A program made the translations under genes and the position numbers. Of a stretch of DNA of 64,000 nucleotides, positions 49,252 to 57,027 are shown piece by piece. Source of the stretch: Sphingomonas sp. (lineage in GTDB: Bacteria; Pseudomonadota; Alphaproteobacteria; Sphingomonadales; Sphingomonadaceae); NCBI RefSeq assembly GCF_017744835.1, contig NZ_JAGIAM010000007.1:62001-126000 (forward strand), written 5' to 3'. Position 1 is the first letter of the stretch. Each line of letters begins with the position of its first letter. The notes under the pieces are model-generated. The model was given only the letters and a program-made list of their open reading frames with translations. It had not been told where the DNA came from and ran no database searches.

Positions 49252-50472
49252 TCAGTCGACCGGCGTGCCGCCCTTGAACAGGCGTAGCACCTTGCCCTGA
49301 ACCGGGAGCCCGTCGAACGGCGTGTTGCCGGCGCGGGCCTGCATCGCGGTTTCGCGGATCACCCAGGGCGCATCGGGGTCGAGCACGATCAGGTCGGCCG
49401 GCTTGCCGGCCTCCAGCGTGCCGGTGTCGAGCCCGAGCACGCGCGCCGGATTGGCGGCGAGCAGCGCGAACAGCCGCTCGATCGGCAGCACTTCATCGCG
49501 GACCAGCCCCAGCGACAGCGCGAGCAGCGTCTCGGCGCCCGACATGCCCGGCTCCGCATCGGCGAAGGGCAGGCGCTTGGCCTCGGGCCCTCGCGGGTCA
49601 TGGCCCGACCCGATCACGTCGACCGTGCCGTCCTTCACCGCCGCGAGTGCCGCCTGGCGATCGCTCTCGTCGCGGAGCGGCGGGGAGAGGCGCGCGAAGG
49701 TACGGAAGTCGCTCACCGCGATGTCCGAGAGCAGCAGATGCGCCGGGGTGATGCCGCACGTGACCGCCACGCCGCGCCGCTTGGCCGCGCGGATCAGGTC
49801 GAAACCGGCGGCGGTGGTGACCTGGCGGAAATGGATGCGTGCCTGCGTCTCCTCGGCGAGCGCCAGGTCGCGCGCGATCGCCAGTGCCTCGGCGATAGCC
49901 GGCGCGGCGGGCAGGCCGAGGCGCGTCGCGGTCTCTCCTGCGGTGGCGACGGTGCCGTCTGCGAGCCCCCCGTCCTCGGCATGCGCGACGACGGTGAGCC
50001 CGCAGTCGTGCGCATAGGCGAGCAGCTTGCGCATCGTCCCCGAGGAATCGATCCAGCGCCGCCCGGTCGCGACTGCGCGCGCGCCGGCCGAGGCGTTGAT
50101 CGCCATCTCGCCCAGATCCTCGCCTGCCAGCCCGCGCGTCGCGGCGGCCATCGGATGCACCCAGAGCTGGGGCTTGCCCGACAGCGCCGCGCGGCGGACG
50201 ATGCCGGGATCGTCGAGCACCGGCGACTGATCGGGCATCAGCCCGACGCGCGCGATCCCGCCGGCGCGGCACGCCGCCTTGTCGACCGCGAACACGCCCA
50301 GATCGACCAGGGCAGGGGCCAGGGTCTTGCCCTGCAGATCGATACGCTCGGCGTCCGAAGGCACGTCGAAGCCGCCGACCGCGGCGATCGTCTCGCCGTC
50401 GACCAGCAGTCCGCCCGTGGAGACTCCGCCCTTGGGGCAGACCAGCCTCGCGTTGAGGAAAGCCGTCTTCAT
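49252..50472 (-). CDS. dihydroorotase-like pseudoenzyme (PyrC-prime type) paired with PyrB
   Basis: A 406-residue amidohydrolase-fold protein related to type I dihydroorotase. The metal-binding His-x-His that should follow LVD is missing: the region reads TLAPALVDLGVFAVDKAACR, with Gly59 and Phe61 in place of the two His. Other family parts remain (VVAHAEDGGLADGTVATAGE, VTCGITPAHLLLSDI, GSGHDPRGPEAKRL). In Pseudomonas an inactive PyrC-prime is needed for assembly of the aspartate carbamoyltransferase dodecamer, and the same is likely here because pyrB lies directly upstream with an ATGA overlap. A true dihydroorotase should exist elsewhere. Confidence 0.88.
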   Translation of the reverse strand: MKTAFLNARLVCPKGGVSTGGLLVDGETIAAVGGFDVPSDAERIDLQGKTLAPALVDLGVFAVDKAACRAGGIARVGLMPDQSPVLDDPGIVRRAALSGKPQLWVHPMAAATRGLAGEDLGEMAINASAGARAVATGRRWIDSSGTMRKLLAYAHDCGLTVVAHAEDGGLADGTVATAGETATRLGLPAAPAIAEALAIARDLALAEETQARIHFRQVTTAAGFDLIRAAKRRGVAVTCGITPAHLLLSDIAVSDFRTFARLSPPLRDESDRQAALAAVKDGTVDVIGSGHDPRGPEAKRLPFADAEPGMSGAETLLALSLGLVRDEVLPIERLFALLAANPARVLGLDTGTLEAGKPADLIVLDPDAPWVIRETAMQARAGNTPFDGLPVQGKVLRLFKGGTPVD

Positions 50473-51458
50473 GCCCAGCCCTCCACCCCGCGCGCGCGTC
50501 GCGTCAGCACGTCGAGGCAGGCCATGCGCACCGCCACGCCCATTTCCACCTGCTCGGTGATCGCGCTGCGCTCCGGATGGTCGGCGACGCTCGATTCGAT
50601 CTCGACGCCCCGGTTCATCGGCCCCGGATGCATCACCAGCGCGTCGGGCTTGGCGCGCGCCAGCCGCTCGGGCGTGAGGCCGTAGCGCATGTGGAACTCG
50701 CGCGTGGAGGGGATGTAGCCGCCCGCCATCCGTTCGTTCTGGACGCGGAGCATCATCACCACATCGGCGCCCTCGAGCGCCGCGTCGAAATCGGTGAAGG
50801 GGGTGACGTACATCCGCTCGATCGCGGGCGGCATCAGCGTCGAGGGGGCGACGACGCGCACCTCGGCGGCGAGCGCAGTCAGCGCCAGCATGTTGGAGCG
50901 CGCGACGCGGCTGTGGAGGATGTCGCCGCAGATCACCACACGCTGCCCCGCGACGCTGCCGCGCCGGCGGCGGATGGTGAGCGCGTCGAGCAGCGCCTGG
51001 GTCGGGTGCTCGTGCCAGCCGTCGCCGGCGTTGAGCACGGGGCAGTCGACCTTGTCGGCGATGAGCTGCACCGCGCCCGAGCTCATGTGGCGGATGACGA
51101 TCACGTCGGCGCGCATCGCGTTGAGCGTCACCGCGGTGTCGATCAGCGTCTCGCCCTTCTTCACCGAGCTTTGCGCCGCGTGCATGTTGACCACGTCGGC
51201 GCCCAGCCGCTTTCCAGCGATCTCGAACGACAGCAGGGTCCGCGTCGAATTCTCGAAGAAGGCGTTGATCTGGGTGATGCCCTCGAGCCGCTTGTCGCTC
51301 TTGGCATGGGTACGATTCGCCTCCACCCAATGCTCGGCCTCGTCGAGCAGGAAGACGATCTCGTGCGGCTGGAGTCCCGCGATCCCGGTGAGATGCCGGT
51401 GCGGGAAAGCGGCGCGGCCAGGGAGCTGCGCCGCGGGACTGTGATCGGAAGCTTGCAT
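50469..51458 (-). CDS. pyrB: aspartate carbamoyltransferase catalytic subunit
   Basis: PyrB joins carbamoyl phosphate and aspartate in pyrimidine synthesis. 329 residues. The carbamoyl-phosphate loop is INAFFENSTRTLLSFEIAGK (STRT). SSVKKGETLIDT carries the 80s-loop Ser and Lys, and GDGWHEHPTQALLDALTIRR is the aspartate-domain HPTQ motif. The C-terminal region has VMHPGPMNRGVEIESSVADH. The N-terminal extension to residue 20 is usual for this class. It overlaps the pseudo-dihydroorotase downstream and follows ruvX after 40 bp. Confidence 0.96.
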   Translation of the reverse strand: MQASDHSPAAQLPGRAAFPHRHLTGIAGLQPHEIVFLLDEAEHWVEANRTHAKSDKRLEGITQINAFFENSTRTLLSFEIAGKRLGADVVNMHAAQSSVKKGETLIDTAVTLNAMRADVIVIRHMSSGAVQLIADKVDCPVLNAGDGWHEHPTQALLDALTIRRRRGSVAGQRVVICGDILHSRVARSNMLALTALAAEVRVVAPSTLMPPAIERMYVTPFTDFDAALEGADVVMMLRVQNERMAGGYIPSTREFHMRYGLTPERLARAKPDALVMHPGPMNRGVEIESSVADHPERSAITEQVEMGVAVRMACLDVLTRRARGVEGWA

Positions 51459-51498
51459 TAAAGCTGCGGCCTAGACCCGGCGGGGCGGGGAGGCAAGG

Positions 51499-51960
51499 TC
51501 AGGCATTCACCAGCGCGTCGATCGCGGCCTGGAGGATGTGCGCGGCGGCCATCGAGTCGATGCGCTCGGCGCGCTTGGCGCGGCTCAGGTCCTGCTCGAT
51601 CATCACCCGCTCGACCGCGACGGTGGACCAGCGCTCGTCCCACAGCAGGATCGGCAGGTCCATGTCGTCGAGGTTGCGGGCAAAGGCGCGCGTCGACTGG
51701 GTGCGCGGGGAGTCGGTGCCGTCGAGGTTGAGCGGGAGGCCGATCACCAGCCCCTTCACGGCCTGCGCCCCGATCAGCTCGGCGAGCGCGGCCTTGTCCT
51801 TGGTGAACTTGGTCCGCCGGACCAGCTGCGCCGGGCTCGCGAAGCTCCAGCCCGCGTCGCACAGCGCCGTCCCGATCGTCTTGGTGCCGACGTCGAGCCC
51901 CAGCAGCCGTCCGCCGGCGGGGAGCGCGGCGCGGAAATCGGCGGTGACGGTAGTGATCAT
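51499..51960 (-). CDS. ruvX: Holliday junction resolvase-like RuvX (YqgF)
   Basis: A 153-residue RNase H-fold nuclease. Acidic site residues appear in RLLGLDVGTKTIGTALCDAG (first Asp), then LVIGLPLNLDGTDSPRTQST, LLWDERWSTVAVERVMIEQD and the final Asp in IDSMAAAHILQAAIDALVNA. The family processes the 5' end of pre-16S rRNA and is also named a putative resolvase. The first 20 residues are a short extension. It overlaps the DUF3089 stop by four bases and lies upstream of pyrB, so it may share the stress promoter at 53088-53114. Confidence 0.93.
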   Translation of the reverse strand: MITTVTADFRAALPAGGRLLGLDVGTKTIGTALCDAGWSFASPAQLVRRTKFTKDKAALAELIGAQAVKGLVIGLPLNLDGTDSPRTQSTRAFARNLDDMDLPILLWDERWSTVAVERVMIEQDLSRAKRAERIDSMAAAHILQAAIDALVNA

Positions 51961-53072
51961 GGCCGGTACGCCGCGAGCCGTCGCTCGGCGTCCTTGCGGA
52001 CATTGGCCCAGAACAGGCTGTAGTCGAACACGTGGTAGTTGTTCCCCGGCAGCACATATTGGCCGAAGTCGGGCGCGGCGGCGCCGATGCTCAAAATGCC
52101 GCGGCCGACGCATTTGGCCGGGACGCGCCCGGCCACCAGCCGCGCCGCGGTGAAGCTCGCCTCGGGGATCAGCGTACCCAGGTTCGCCTCCGCAGGGGCT
52201 TCGTCGCCCGGCTTGCCGGTGATCGGATTGGTGCACAGCATCGGCGTGCCCGCGCGCGGCTTGCCGGTGAAGCCCGCGCTCGCGTCGAAGGCGTCGAGCA
52301 GCAGCGAGGGTTCGGCCGGTTCGCCGAAGCTCTGCCATGAGAGAATGCACCCGGCCTGGTCCGGCCCGGCGCAGGGGGGAAGCCCCATGCGCGGCAGGTC
52401 CGCGGTCAGCGACACCGGCCAGCCGACGACATAGGCCGCGACGATCCGGCGGGCGATCGGCTTGTCGGCGACTCGGTCGACGAGCAGGCGGGCGAGATGC
52501 AGCGCGCCTTGGCTGTGGCCGGCGAGGATGATCGGCCGGTCGCCCGCTTCCTTCACGAACTGGTCGAACGCCGCGAGCACGTCGCGATAGGCGAAGTCGA
52601 GCGCCTGCTGCGCCTGTGCCTTGCTGGTCAGGAAGGCGCCGAACGTCGCCTGGCGATAGCGCGGCGCCCAGATCGCGCCGATCGAATTGAACGCGCTCGC
52701 CTGGCCGCGCAGGAACAGCTCGGCACGGCTGTTGGCGTCGGCATTGTCGAGCGGCGCGTTCCACGTCTTGGTGTCGAGGAACGAGGTCGGGTGGATGAAG
52801 AACACCGCGGCCGTCGGGTTCGCGGCCGGCTTGTACCCCTCGGGCACCCACAGCGCCGGGTTGCCGGGGCGGTCGGGCCGGGCGATCCACATGTCGGCGC
52901 GTGCATAGGCGTTGGGGGCGGGCGGCGGCAGCGCCACCACTTTCCCCGCGGGCACCATGAACTGGCGCATGAGCTGCACACCGTAGAAACGGTAGGCAAA
53001 GGCGGCGGCGAGGGCGAGCACGATCAGGCCTGCAACGACATAGAGGAACTTCCGGGCCAAGCCCATCTCCAT
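51957..53072 (-). CDS. DUF3089 alpha/beta-hydrolase-like membrane-anchored protein
   Basis: About 371 residues. An N-terminal transmembrane helix (YVVAGLIVLALAAAFAYRFY) anchors a periplasmic alpha/beta-hydrolase domain. The nucleophile elbow is PIILAGHSQGALHLARLLVD (G-H-S-Q-G), HPTSFLDTKTWNAPLDN lies near the N-terminal strand, and a C-terminal NNYHVFDYSLFWANV probably carries the catalytic His. DUF3089 matches this pattern. The start is 53072 or 53066: a perfect stress promoter at 53088-53114 rules out the longer frame to 53123. First gene of an operon with ruvX and pyrB. Substrate unknown, possibly an ester or lipid. Confidence 0.85.
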   Translation of the reverse strand: MEMGLARKFLYVVAGLIVLALAAAFAYRFYGVQLMRQFMVPAGKVVALPPPAPNAYARADMWIARPDRPGNPALWVPEGYKPAANPTAAVFFIHPTSFLDTKTWNAPLDNADANSRAELFLRGQASAFNSIGAIWAPRYRQATFGAFLTSKAQAQQALDFAYRDVLAAFDQFVKEAGDRPIILAGHSQGALHLARLLVDRVADKPIARRIVAAYVVGWPVSLTADLPRMGLPPCAGPDQAGCILSWQSFGEPAEPSLLLDAFDASAGFTGKPRAGTPMLCTNPITGKPGDEAPAEANLGTLIPEASFTAARLVAGRVPAKCVGRGILSIGAAAPDFGQYVLPGNNYHVFDYSLFWANVRKDAERRLAAYRP

Positions 53073-53087
53073 TGTGCGATGCAACAT

Positions 53088-53114
53088 AAACGGGAAGTGT
53101 TGCAATCGCGTTCC
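53088..53114 (-). promoter_or_regulatory. EcfG-type promoter of DUF3089-ruvX-pyrB
   Basis: On the minus strand GGAAC (53114-53110), exactly 17 bp, then CGTTT (53092-53088), a perfect match to the general-stress consensus. Transcription would start about 53081, just before the ATG at 53072. In-frame start codons upstream of this point (53087, 53123) would not be on the mRNA. Confidence 0.68.
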
Positions 53115-53288
53115 GTGGCGCACGGTTGTGAAGGATGCAACCGCGTTGACGAACCAGGGGCTCTCGCCGATGCTCCGTGCCGTACGGGGGACGAACGGGC
53201 GTTTTCAGCAAAGCCTCAGCCTTTGCTCATGCCGCTCAGGCGCAGGCGGGAGCATCCCGGCGCCACGTCCGGCTTTGGAGGTGGGGCA

Positions 53289-55070
53289 ATGCAGGCAGGG
53301 GAAGACACGGGCGCCGCAGCGCAGGCGCCGGACTGGCCGCTGCGGCCGCTGATCCTCGCCGGGCTCGGACTGGTCGCCGGACTGCTGGTCCATTTGGTGA
53401 TGAGCGGCGTGCGCTTCGAGTATCAGCTCAGCGCGGTCCAGGCCGCTTCGATTAGCGGGATCGCGCTGGCCGCCGTGCTGACGGGCTTCACGCTCGAGCG
53501 GCGGCTCTGGTGGGCCTCGATCCTGTTCTCGCTTGCGACGGCGCTGGTGGCCGCGCTGGTGATCTACTGGAACGGCTCTCCCGGAGGCTGGAGCGCCAGC
53601 GAAGGCTGGCGGACGATCAGCCTGCTGCTCGCCGTCGCCATCGCCGCGCCGCTCTTCCAGGCCGCGCGGGACGAGAACGCGCCGCGCTTCCCCTATGCCA
53701 CGGTACACGACCACGCCTGGACCAACGTCGTGCTCTGGTGCGCATGCTGCCTGTTCGTCGTCATCGTCTTCCTGATGGCGTGGCTGCTCTCGGCGCTGTT
53801 CGAGCTGATCAAGATCCATCTGCTGTGCGAGCTGCTGGAGAAGGAATGGTTCTGGCGCGCGCTGATCGGGCTGGCCTTCGGCGCCGGGCTGGGGTTGCTG
53901 CGCGAGAACGACGCGGTCGTCCGGCTGCTCCAGCGCGTCGTGGCGACCGTGCTCGCGGTGCTGGCGCCGGTGCTCGCGATCGGGCTGGCGCTGTTCCTGC
54001 TCGCGCTGCCCTTCACCGGGCTCCAGGCGCTGTGGGACGCGACCAGCGCGACCACGCCGATCCTGCTCTTCTGCGTGGTCGGGGCGCTGATCCTCGCCAA
54101 TGCGGTGATCGGCAACATGCCCGAGCACGAGCGCCGCTTCCCGCTGCTGCGCTACGGCGCGATGGTGCTCGCGGCCACGATCCTGCCGCTCGCGATCATC
54201 GCGGCGATCGCGACCGGGCTTCGCATCGGCCAGTACGGCTTCACGCCCGAGCGCCTCTGGGCCATGGTGTTCGTGACGCTCGCCTGCCTTTACGGCGCCG
54301 CCTATCTCGTCTCGCTGGCGCTGGGCCGGCTCGGCTGGGCGGCGCGAGTGCGACCGGCCAACCTTGCGCTGGCCTTCGTCACTTGCGGCATCGCCCTGCT
54401 GCTGGCGACTCCGCTGGTGAGCTTCAACGCCATCTCGACTCGCGATCAACTCGCCCGCCTCGAATCGGGCAGGGTGAAACCGGAGGAATTCGACTGGCGC
54501 GCGCTCGCCTTCGATTTCGGCACGCCGGGCAAGGCCGCGCTCGAGAAGCTGCGCCGATCGGCCAACGCAACCATCCGCGCCGGTGCGGAGAATGCCGCGC
54601 GGGCGGACAGCCGATGGGAAGTGCAGGCGGGAGACGAAGCCGGCAGGCGCCGCGCGGAAACGGCGAGGAACGTCAGACTATTGCCGAAGGGGGGCGCCAT
54701 GCCTGCAGGGCTACTCGAAACGATCGCGTCGAGCGCCCAGTGCAGCGGCAACAGCAAATGCACTCTGTCCCTGCTTGGCGCTCAGGAAGCCCTGCTGTTC
54801 AGCGACCAGTGCTTCGAGAGGGGAGGCGTCAGCCGCACCGACAGGAAGACCGGCAAGACTATTTCGGGATATTCAGACTGCGGCATCATGTCGCGCTATG
54901 TTCTGATCGACGGGAAATGGGCGGAGCCGACGACGGACTTCGGCAAAGTGATTCCGGGCGATCCGGGGCCGCGCGGCGCCGCCTACCGAGAAGGGCGGAT
55001 CGAAATCCGCAAGGTGGAGCGCCGTCAGGTGTTCATCGGCGACGTTCCTGTCGGGGAAGCCTTCGAATAG
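53289..55070 (+). CDS. DUF4153-like multi-pass membrane protein
   Basis: A 593-residue membrane protein with about 10-12 helices over residues 17-400 (LILAGLGLVAGLLVHLVMSG, WASILFSLATALVAALVIYW, VVATVLAVLAPVLAIGLALF), followed by a soluble C-terminal domain of about 190 residues containing four Cys in AQCSGNSKCTLSLLG, DQCFERGG and SDCGIMSRYV. The layout matches DUF4153. The ATG at 53289 has GGAGG upstream. Function is unknown. The Cys pattern suggests a periplasmic disulfide-bonded domain. Confidence 0.78.
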   Translation: MQAGEDTGAAAQAPDWPLRPLILAGLGLVAGLLVHLVMSGVRFEYQLSAVQAASISGIALAAVLTGFTLERRLWWASILFSLATALVAALVIYWNGSPGGWSASEGWRTISLLLAVAIAAPLFQAARDENAPRFPYATVHDHAWTNVVLWCACCLFVVIVFLMAWLLSALFELIKIHLLCELLEKEWFWRALIGLAFGAGLGLLRENDAVVRLLQRVVATVLAVLAPVLAIGLALFLLALPFTGLQALWDATSATTPILLFCVVGALILANAVIGNMPEHERRFPLLRYGAMVLAATILPLAIIAAIATGLRIGQYGFTPERLWAMVFVTLACLYGAAYLVSLALGRLGWAARVRPANLALAFVTCGIALLLATPLVSFNAISTRDQLARLESGRVKPEEFDWRALAFDFGTPGKAALEKLRRSANATIRAGAENAARADSRWEVQAGDEAGRRRAETARNVRLLPKGGAMPAGLLETIASSAQCSGNSKCTLSLLGAQEALLFSDQCFERGGVSRTDRKTGKTISGYSDCGIMSRYVLIDGKWAEPTTDFGKVIPGDPGPRGAAYREGRIEIRKVERRQVFIGDVPVGEAFE

Positions 55071-55107
55071 GTTGCGCGGCGCGCCTGCGCTCTGTTAGGC
55101 GCGCCTC

Positions 55108-55395
55108 ATGTCCGTAGACACTGCAACCGTGAAGAAGGTGGCCAGCCTCGCGCGCATCGCGATCAGCGATGCCGACGCCGAGCGCCTTGCGCCCGAGCTC
55201 AACAACATCCTCGGCTGGATCGAGCAGCTCGGCGAGGTCGATACCTCGGCCGTCGAGCCGATGACCGCCGTGATCCCCAACACCCTGCGCCTGCGCGACG
55301 ACGTGGTGACCGAGGGCGCCCAGCGCGACGCGGTCCTGCAGAACGCGCCCCAGGGCGAGCACGGCTTCTTCACCGTGCCGAAGGTGGTCGAATGA
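55108..55395 (+). CDS. gatC: Asp-tRNA(Asn)/Glu-tRNA(Gln) amidotransferase subunit C
   Basis: GatC stabilises the GatA-GatB interface of the enzyme that converts Glu-tRNA(Gln) and Asp-tRNA(Asn) to Gln- and Asn-tRNA. 95 residues, with ATVKKVASLARIAISDADAE at the start, then LNNILGWIEQLGEVDTSAVE and the conserved end LQNAPQGEHGFFTVPKVVE. Four-base overlap with gatA (ATGA). In the 37-bp gap upstream, two copies of GGCGCGCC could form a hairpin. Confidence 0.96.
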   Translation: MSVDTATVKKVASLARIAISDADAERLAPELNNILGWIEQLGEVDTSAVEPMTAVIPNTLRLRDDVVTEGAQRDAVLQNAPQGEHGFFTVPKVVE

Positions 55396-56879
55396 GCACG
55401 AACCTGACCGACCTCGGCGTCGCGGCGCTGCGCGACGGCGTCCGCGCCGGCACCTTCTCGGCGCGTGAAGTGGCCGATGCGTTCATCGTCGCAGTGAGCA
55501 AGGCCAAGGCGCTCAACGCCTTCATCGTCGAGACCCCCGAGCATGCGATCGCGGCTGCCCAGGCCGCCGACGAGGCGCGCGCCGCGGGCGAGACGCTCAA
55601 GCCGCTCGCCGGCGTGCCGATCGGCATGAAGGACCTGTTCGCCACCAAGGGCGTGCAGACCACCGCGGCCAGCCACATCCTCGAGGGCTTCAAGCCGGTC
55701 TATGAATCGACCGTCTCGGGCAAGCTGTGGGAAGCCGGCGCGGGCATGCTCGGCAAGCTCAACCTCGACCAGTTCGCGATGGGCTCGTCGAACGAGACCA
55801 GCTATTTCGGCAACGTCATCTCGCCGTGGCGGCGCGGGGGCGGGGACAATGCCCCGCTCGCGCCGGGCGGCTCGTCGGGCGGCAGCTCGGCCGCAGTCGC
55901 GGCGCGCATCGCGCCCGGTGCGACCGGCACCGACACCGGCGGCTCGATCCGCCAGCCCGCCGCCTTCACCGGCATCAGCGGCATCAAGCCAACCTATGGC
56001 CGCTGCTCGCGCTGGGGCGTGGTCGCCTTCGCCTCGTCGCTCGACCAGGCCGGACCGATGGCGCGCGACGTGCGCGACTGCGCGATCCTGCTCGAGAACA
56101 TGGCCGGCTTCGACGCCAAGGACTCGACTTCGCTCGACCTCCCGGTGCCGCAGTGGGAAGCCAATCTCTCCGCCGACCTGCGCGGCAAGAGGATCGGCAT
56201 TCCCAAGGAATATCGCGTCGACGGCATGCCCGCCGAGATCGAGGCGCTGTGGCAGCAGGGCATCGACTGGCTGAAGGACGCCGGCGCCGAGATCGTCGAG
56301 GTCTCGCTGCCGCACACCAAATATGCGCTGCCGGCCTATTACATCATCGCGCCGGCCGAGGCTTCGTCGAACCTCGCGCGCTATGACGGCGTCCGCTACG
56401 GCCTGCGCGAGCTGCCCGAGGGCGCGAACCTGCAGGACATGTACGCCGCCACGCGCGCCGCCGGCTTCGGCGACGAGGTCAAGCGCCGCGTCCTGATCGG
56501 CACCTACGTTCTCTCCGCGGGTTTCTACGACGCCTATTACACCCAGGCGCAGAAGGTCCGCACGCTGATCGCGCGCGACTTCGAGCTGGCGTGGAACCAG
56601 TGCGACCTGCTGCTGACGCCGACTGCGCCGTCCGCGGCGTTCGCGCTCGGGGAAAAGTCGGCCGATCCGCTGGCGATGTACTTGAACGACGTCTTCACCG
56701 TGCCGAGCTCGCTCGCGGGCCTGCCGGCGATGAGCGTTCCGGGCGGTCTCGATGCGGGCGGGCTGCCGCTCGGCCTCCAGATCATCGGCAAACCGCTCGA
56801 CGAACAGGGCGTGCTCAACGTCGGCCTCGCGATCGAGCAGCGCGCGGGCTTCACTGCGCGGCCGGAGCAGTGGTGGTAA
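55392..56879 (+). CDS. gatA: Asp-tRNA(Asn)/Glu-tRNA(Gln) amidotransferase subunit A
   Basis: GatA is the amidase that hydrolyses glutamine and delivers ammonia to GatB. 495 residues of the amidase-signature family. The catalytic Ser-cisSer-Lys triad is visible: Lys in LAGVPIGMKDLFATKGVQTT, and the two Ser in APGGSSGGSSAAVAARIAPG and TGTDTGGSIRQPAAFTGISG. The C-terminal part has LGLQIIGKPLDEQGVLNVG. It is coupled to gatC and separated from gatB by a 49-codon ORF. Confidence 0.97.
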   Translation: MSTNLTDLGVAALRDGVRAGTFSAREVADAFIVAVSKAKALNAFIVETPEHAIAAAQAADEARAAGETLKPLAGVPIGMKDLFATKGVQTTAASHILEGFKPVYESTVSGKLWEAGAGMLGKLNLDQFAMGSSNETSYFGNVISPWRRGGGDNAPLAPGGSSGGSSAAVAARIAPGATGTDTGGSIRQPAAFTGISGIKPTYGRCSRWGVVAFASSLDQAGPMARDVRDCAILLENMAGFDAKDSTSLDLPVPQWEANLSADLRGKRIGIPKEYRVDGMPAEIEALWQQGIDWLKDAGAEIVEVSLPHTKYALPAYYIIAPAEASSNLARYDGVRYGLRELPEGANLQDMYAATRAAGFGDEVKRRVLIGTYVLSAGFYDAYYTQAQKVRTLIARDFELAWNQCDLLLTPTAPSAAFALGEKSADPLAMYLNDVFTVPSSLAGLPAMSVPGGLDAGGLPLGLQIIGKPLDEQGVLNVGLAIEQRAGFTARPEQWW

Positions 56880-56880
56880 C

Positions 56881-57027
56881 TTGGGACTGGTGATCGACTT
56901 CATTGTGACGTCGATCGCCGAGTTTTTCGGCTGGCTCGTGTACGACCTATGGAAGGAACGTCGCGATGAACGCCGGCTCAAGCGCGAACAGCGCAAGAAG
57001 CGAAACGGACCGATAGATTATGGTTGA
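56881..57027 (+). CDS. membrane microprotein between gatA and gatB
   Basis: A 48-codon ORF beginning with TTG at 56881 (or GTG 56890). It has a short hydrophobic helix (LVIDFIVTSIAEFFGWLVYD) followed by a highly basic tail (LWKERRDERRLKREQRKKRN), so it would sit in the membrane with a cytosolic basic arm. It fills the gap exactly: it starts one base after the gatA stop and its TGA overlaps the gatB ATG by 8 bp. That tight fit and the clean layout favour a real gene. No known family; start uncertain. Confidence 0.62.
   Translation: MGLVIDFIVTSIAEFFGWLVYDLWKERRDERRLKREQRKKRNGPIDYG

Noticed and set aside
53205..54449. Long minus-strand frame opposite the DUF4153 gene
   Set aside because: Composition (Arg, Gln, Glu, Gly runs) is that of an antisense shadow; the membrane protein on the plus strand is coherent.
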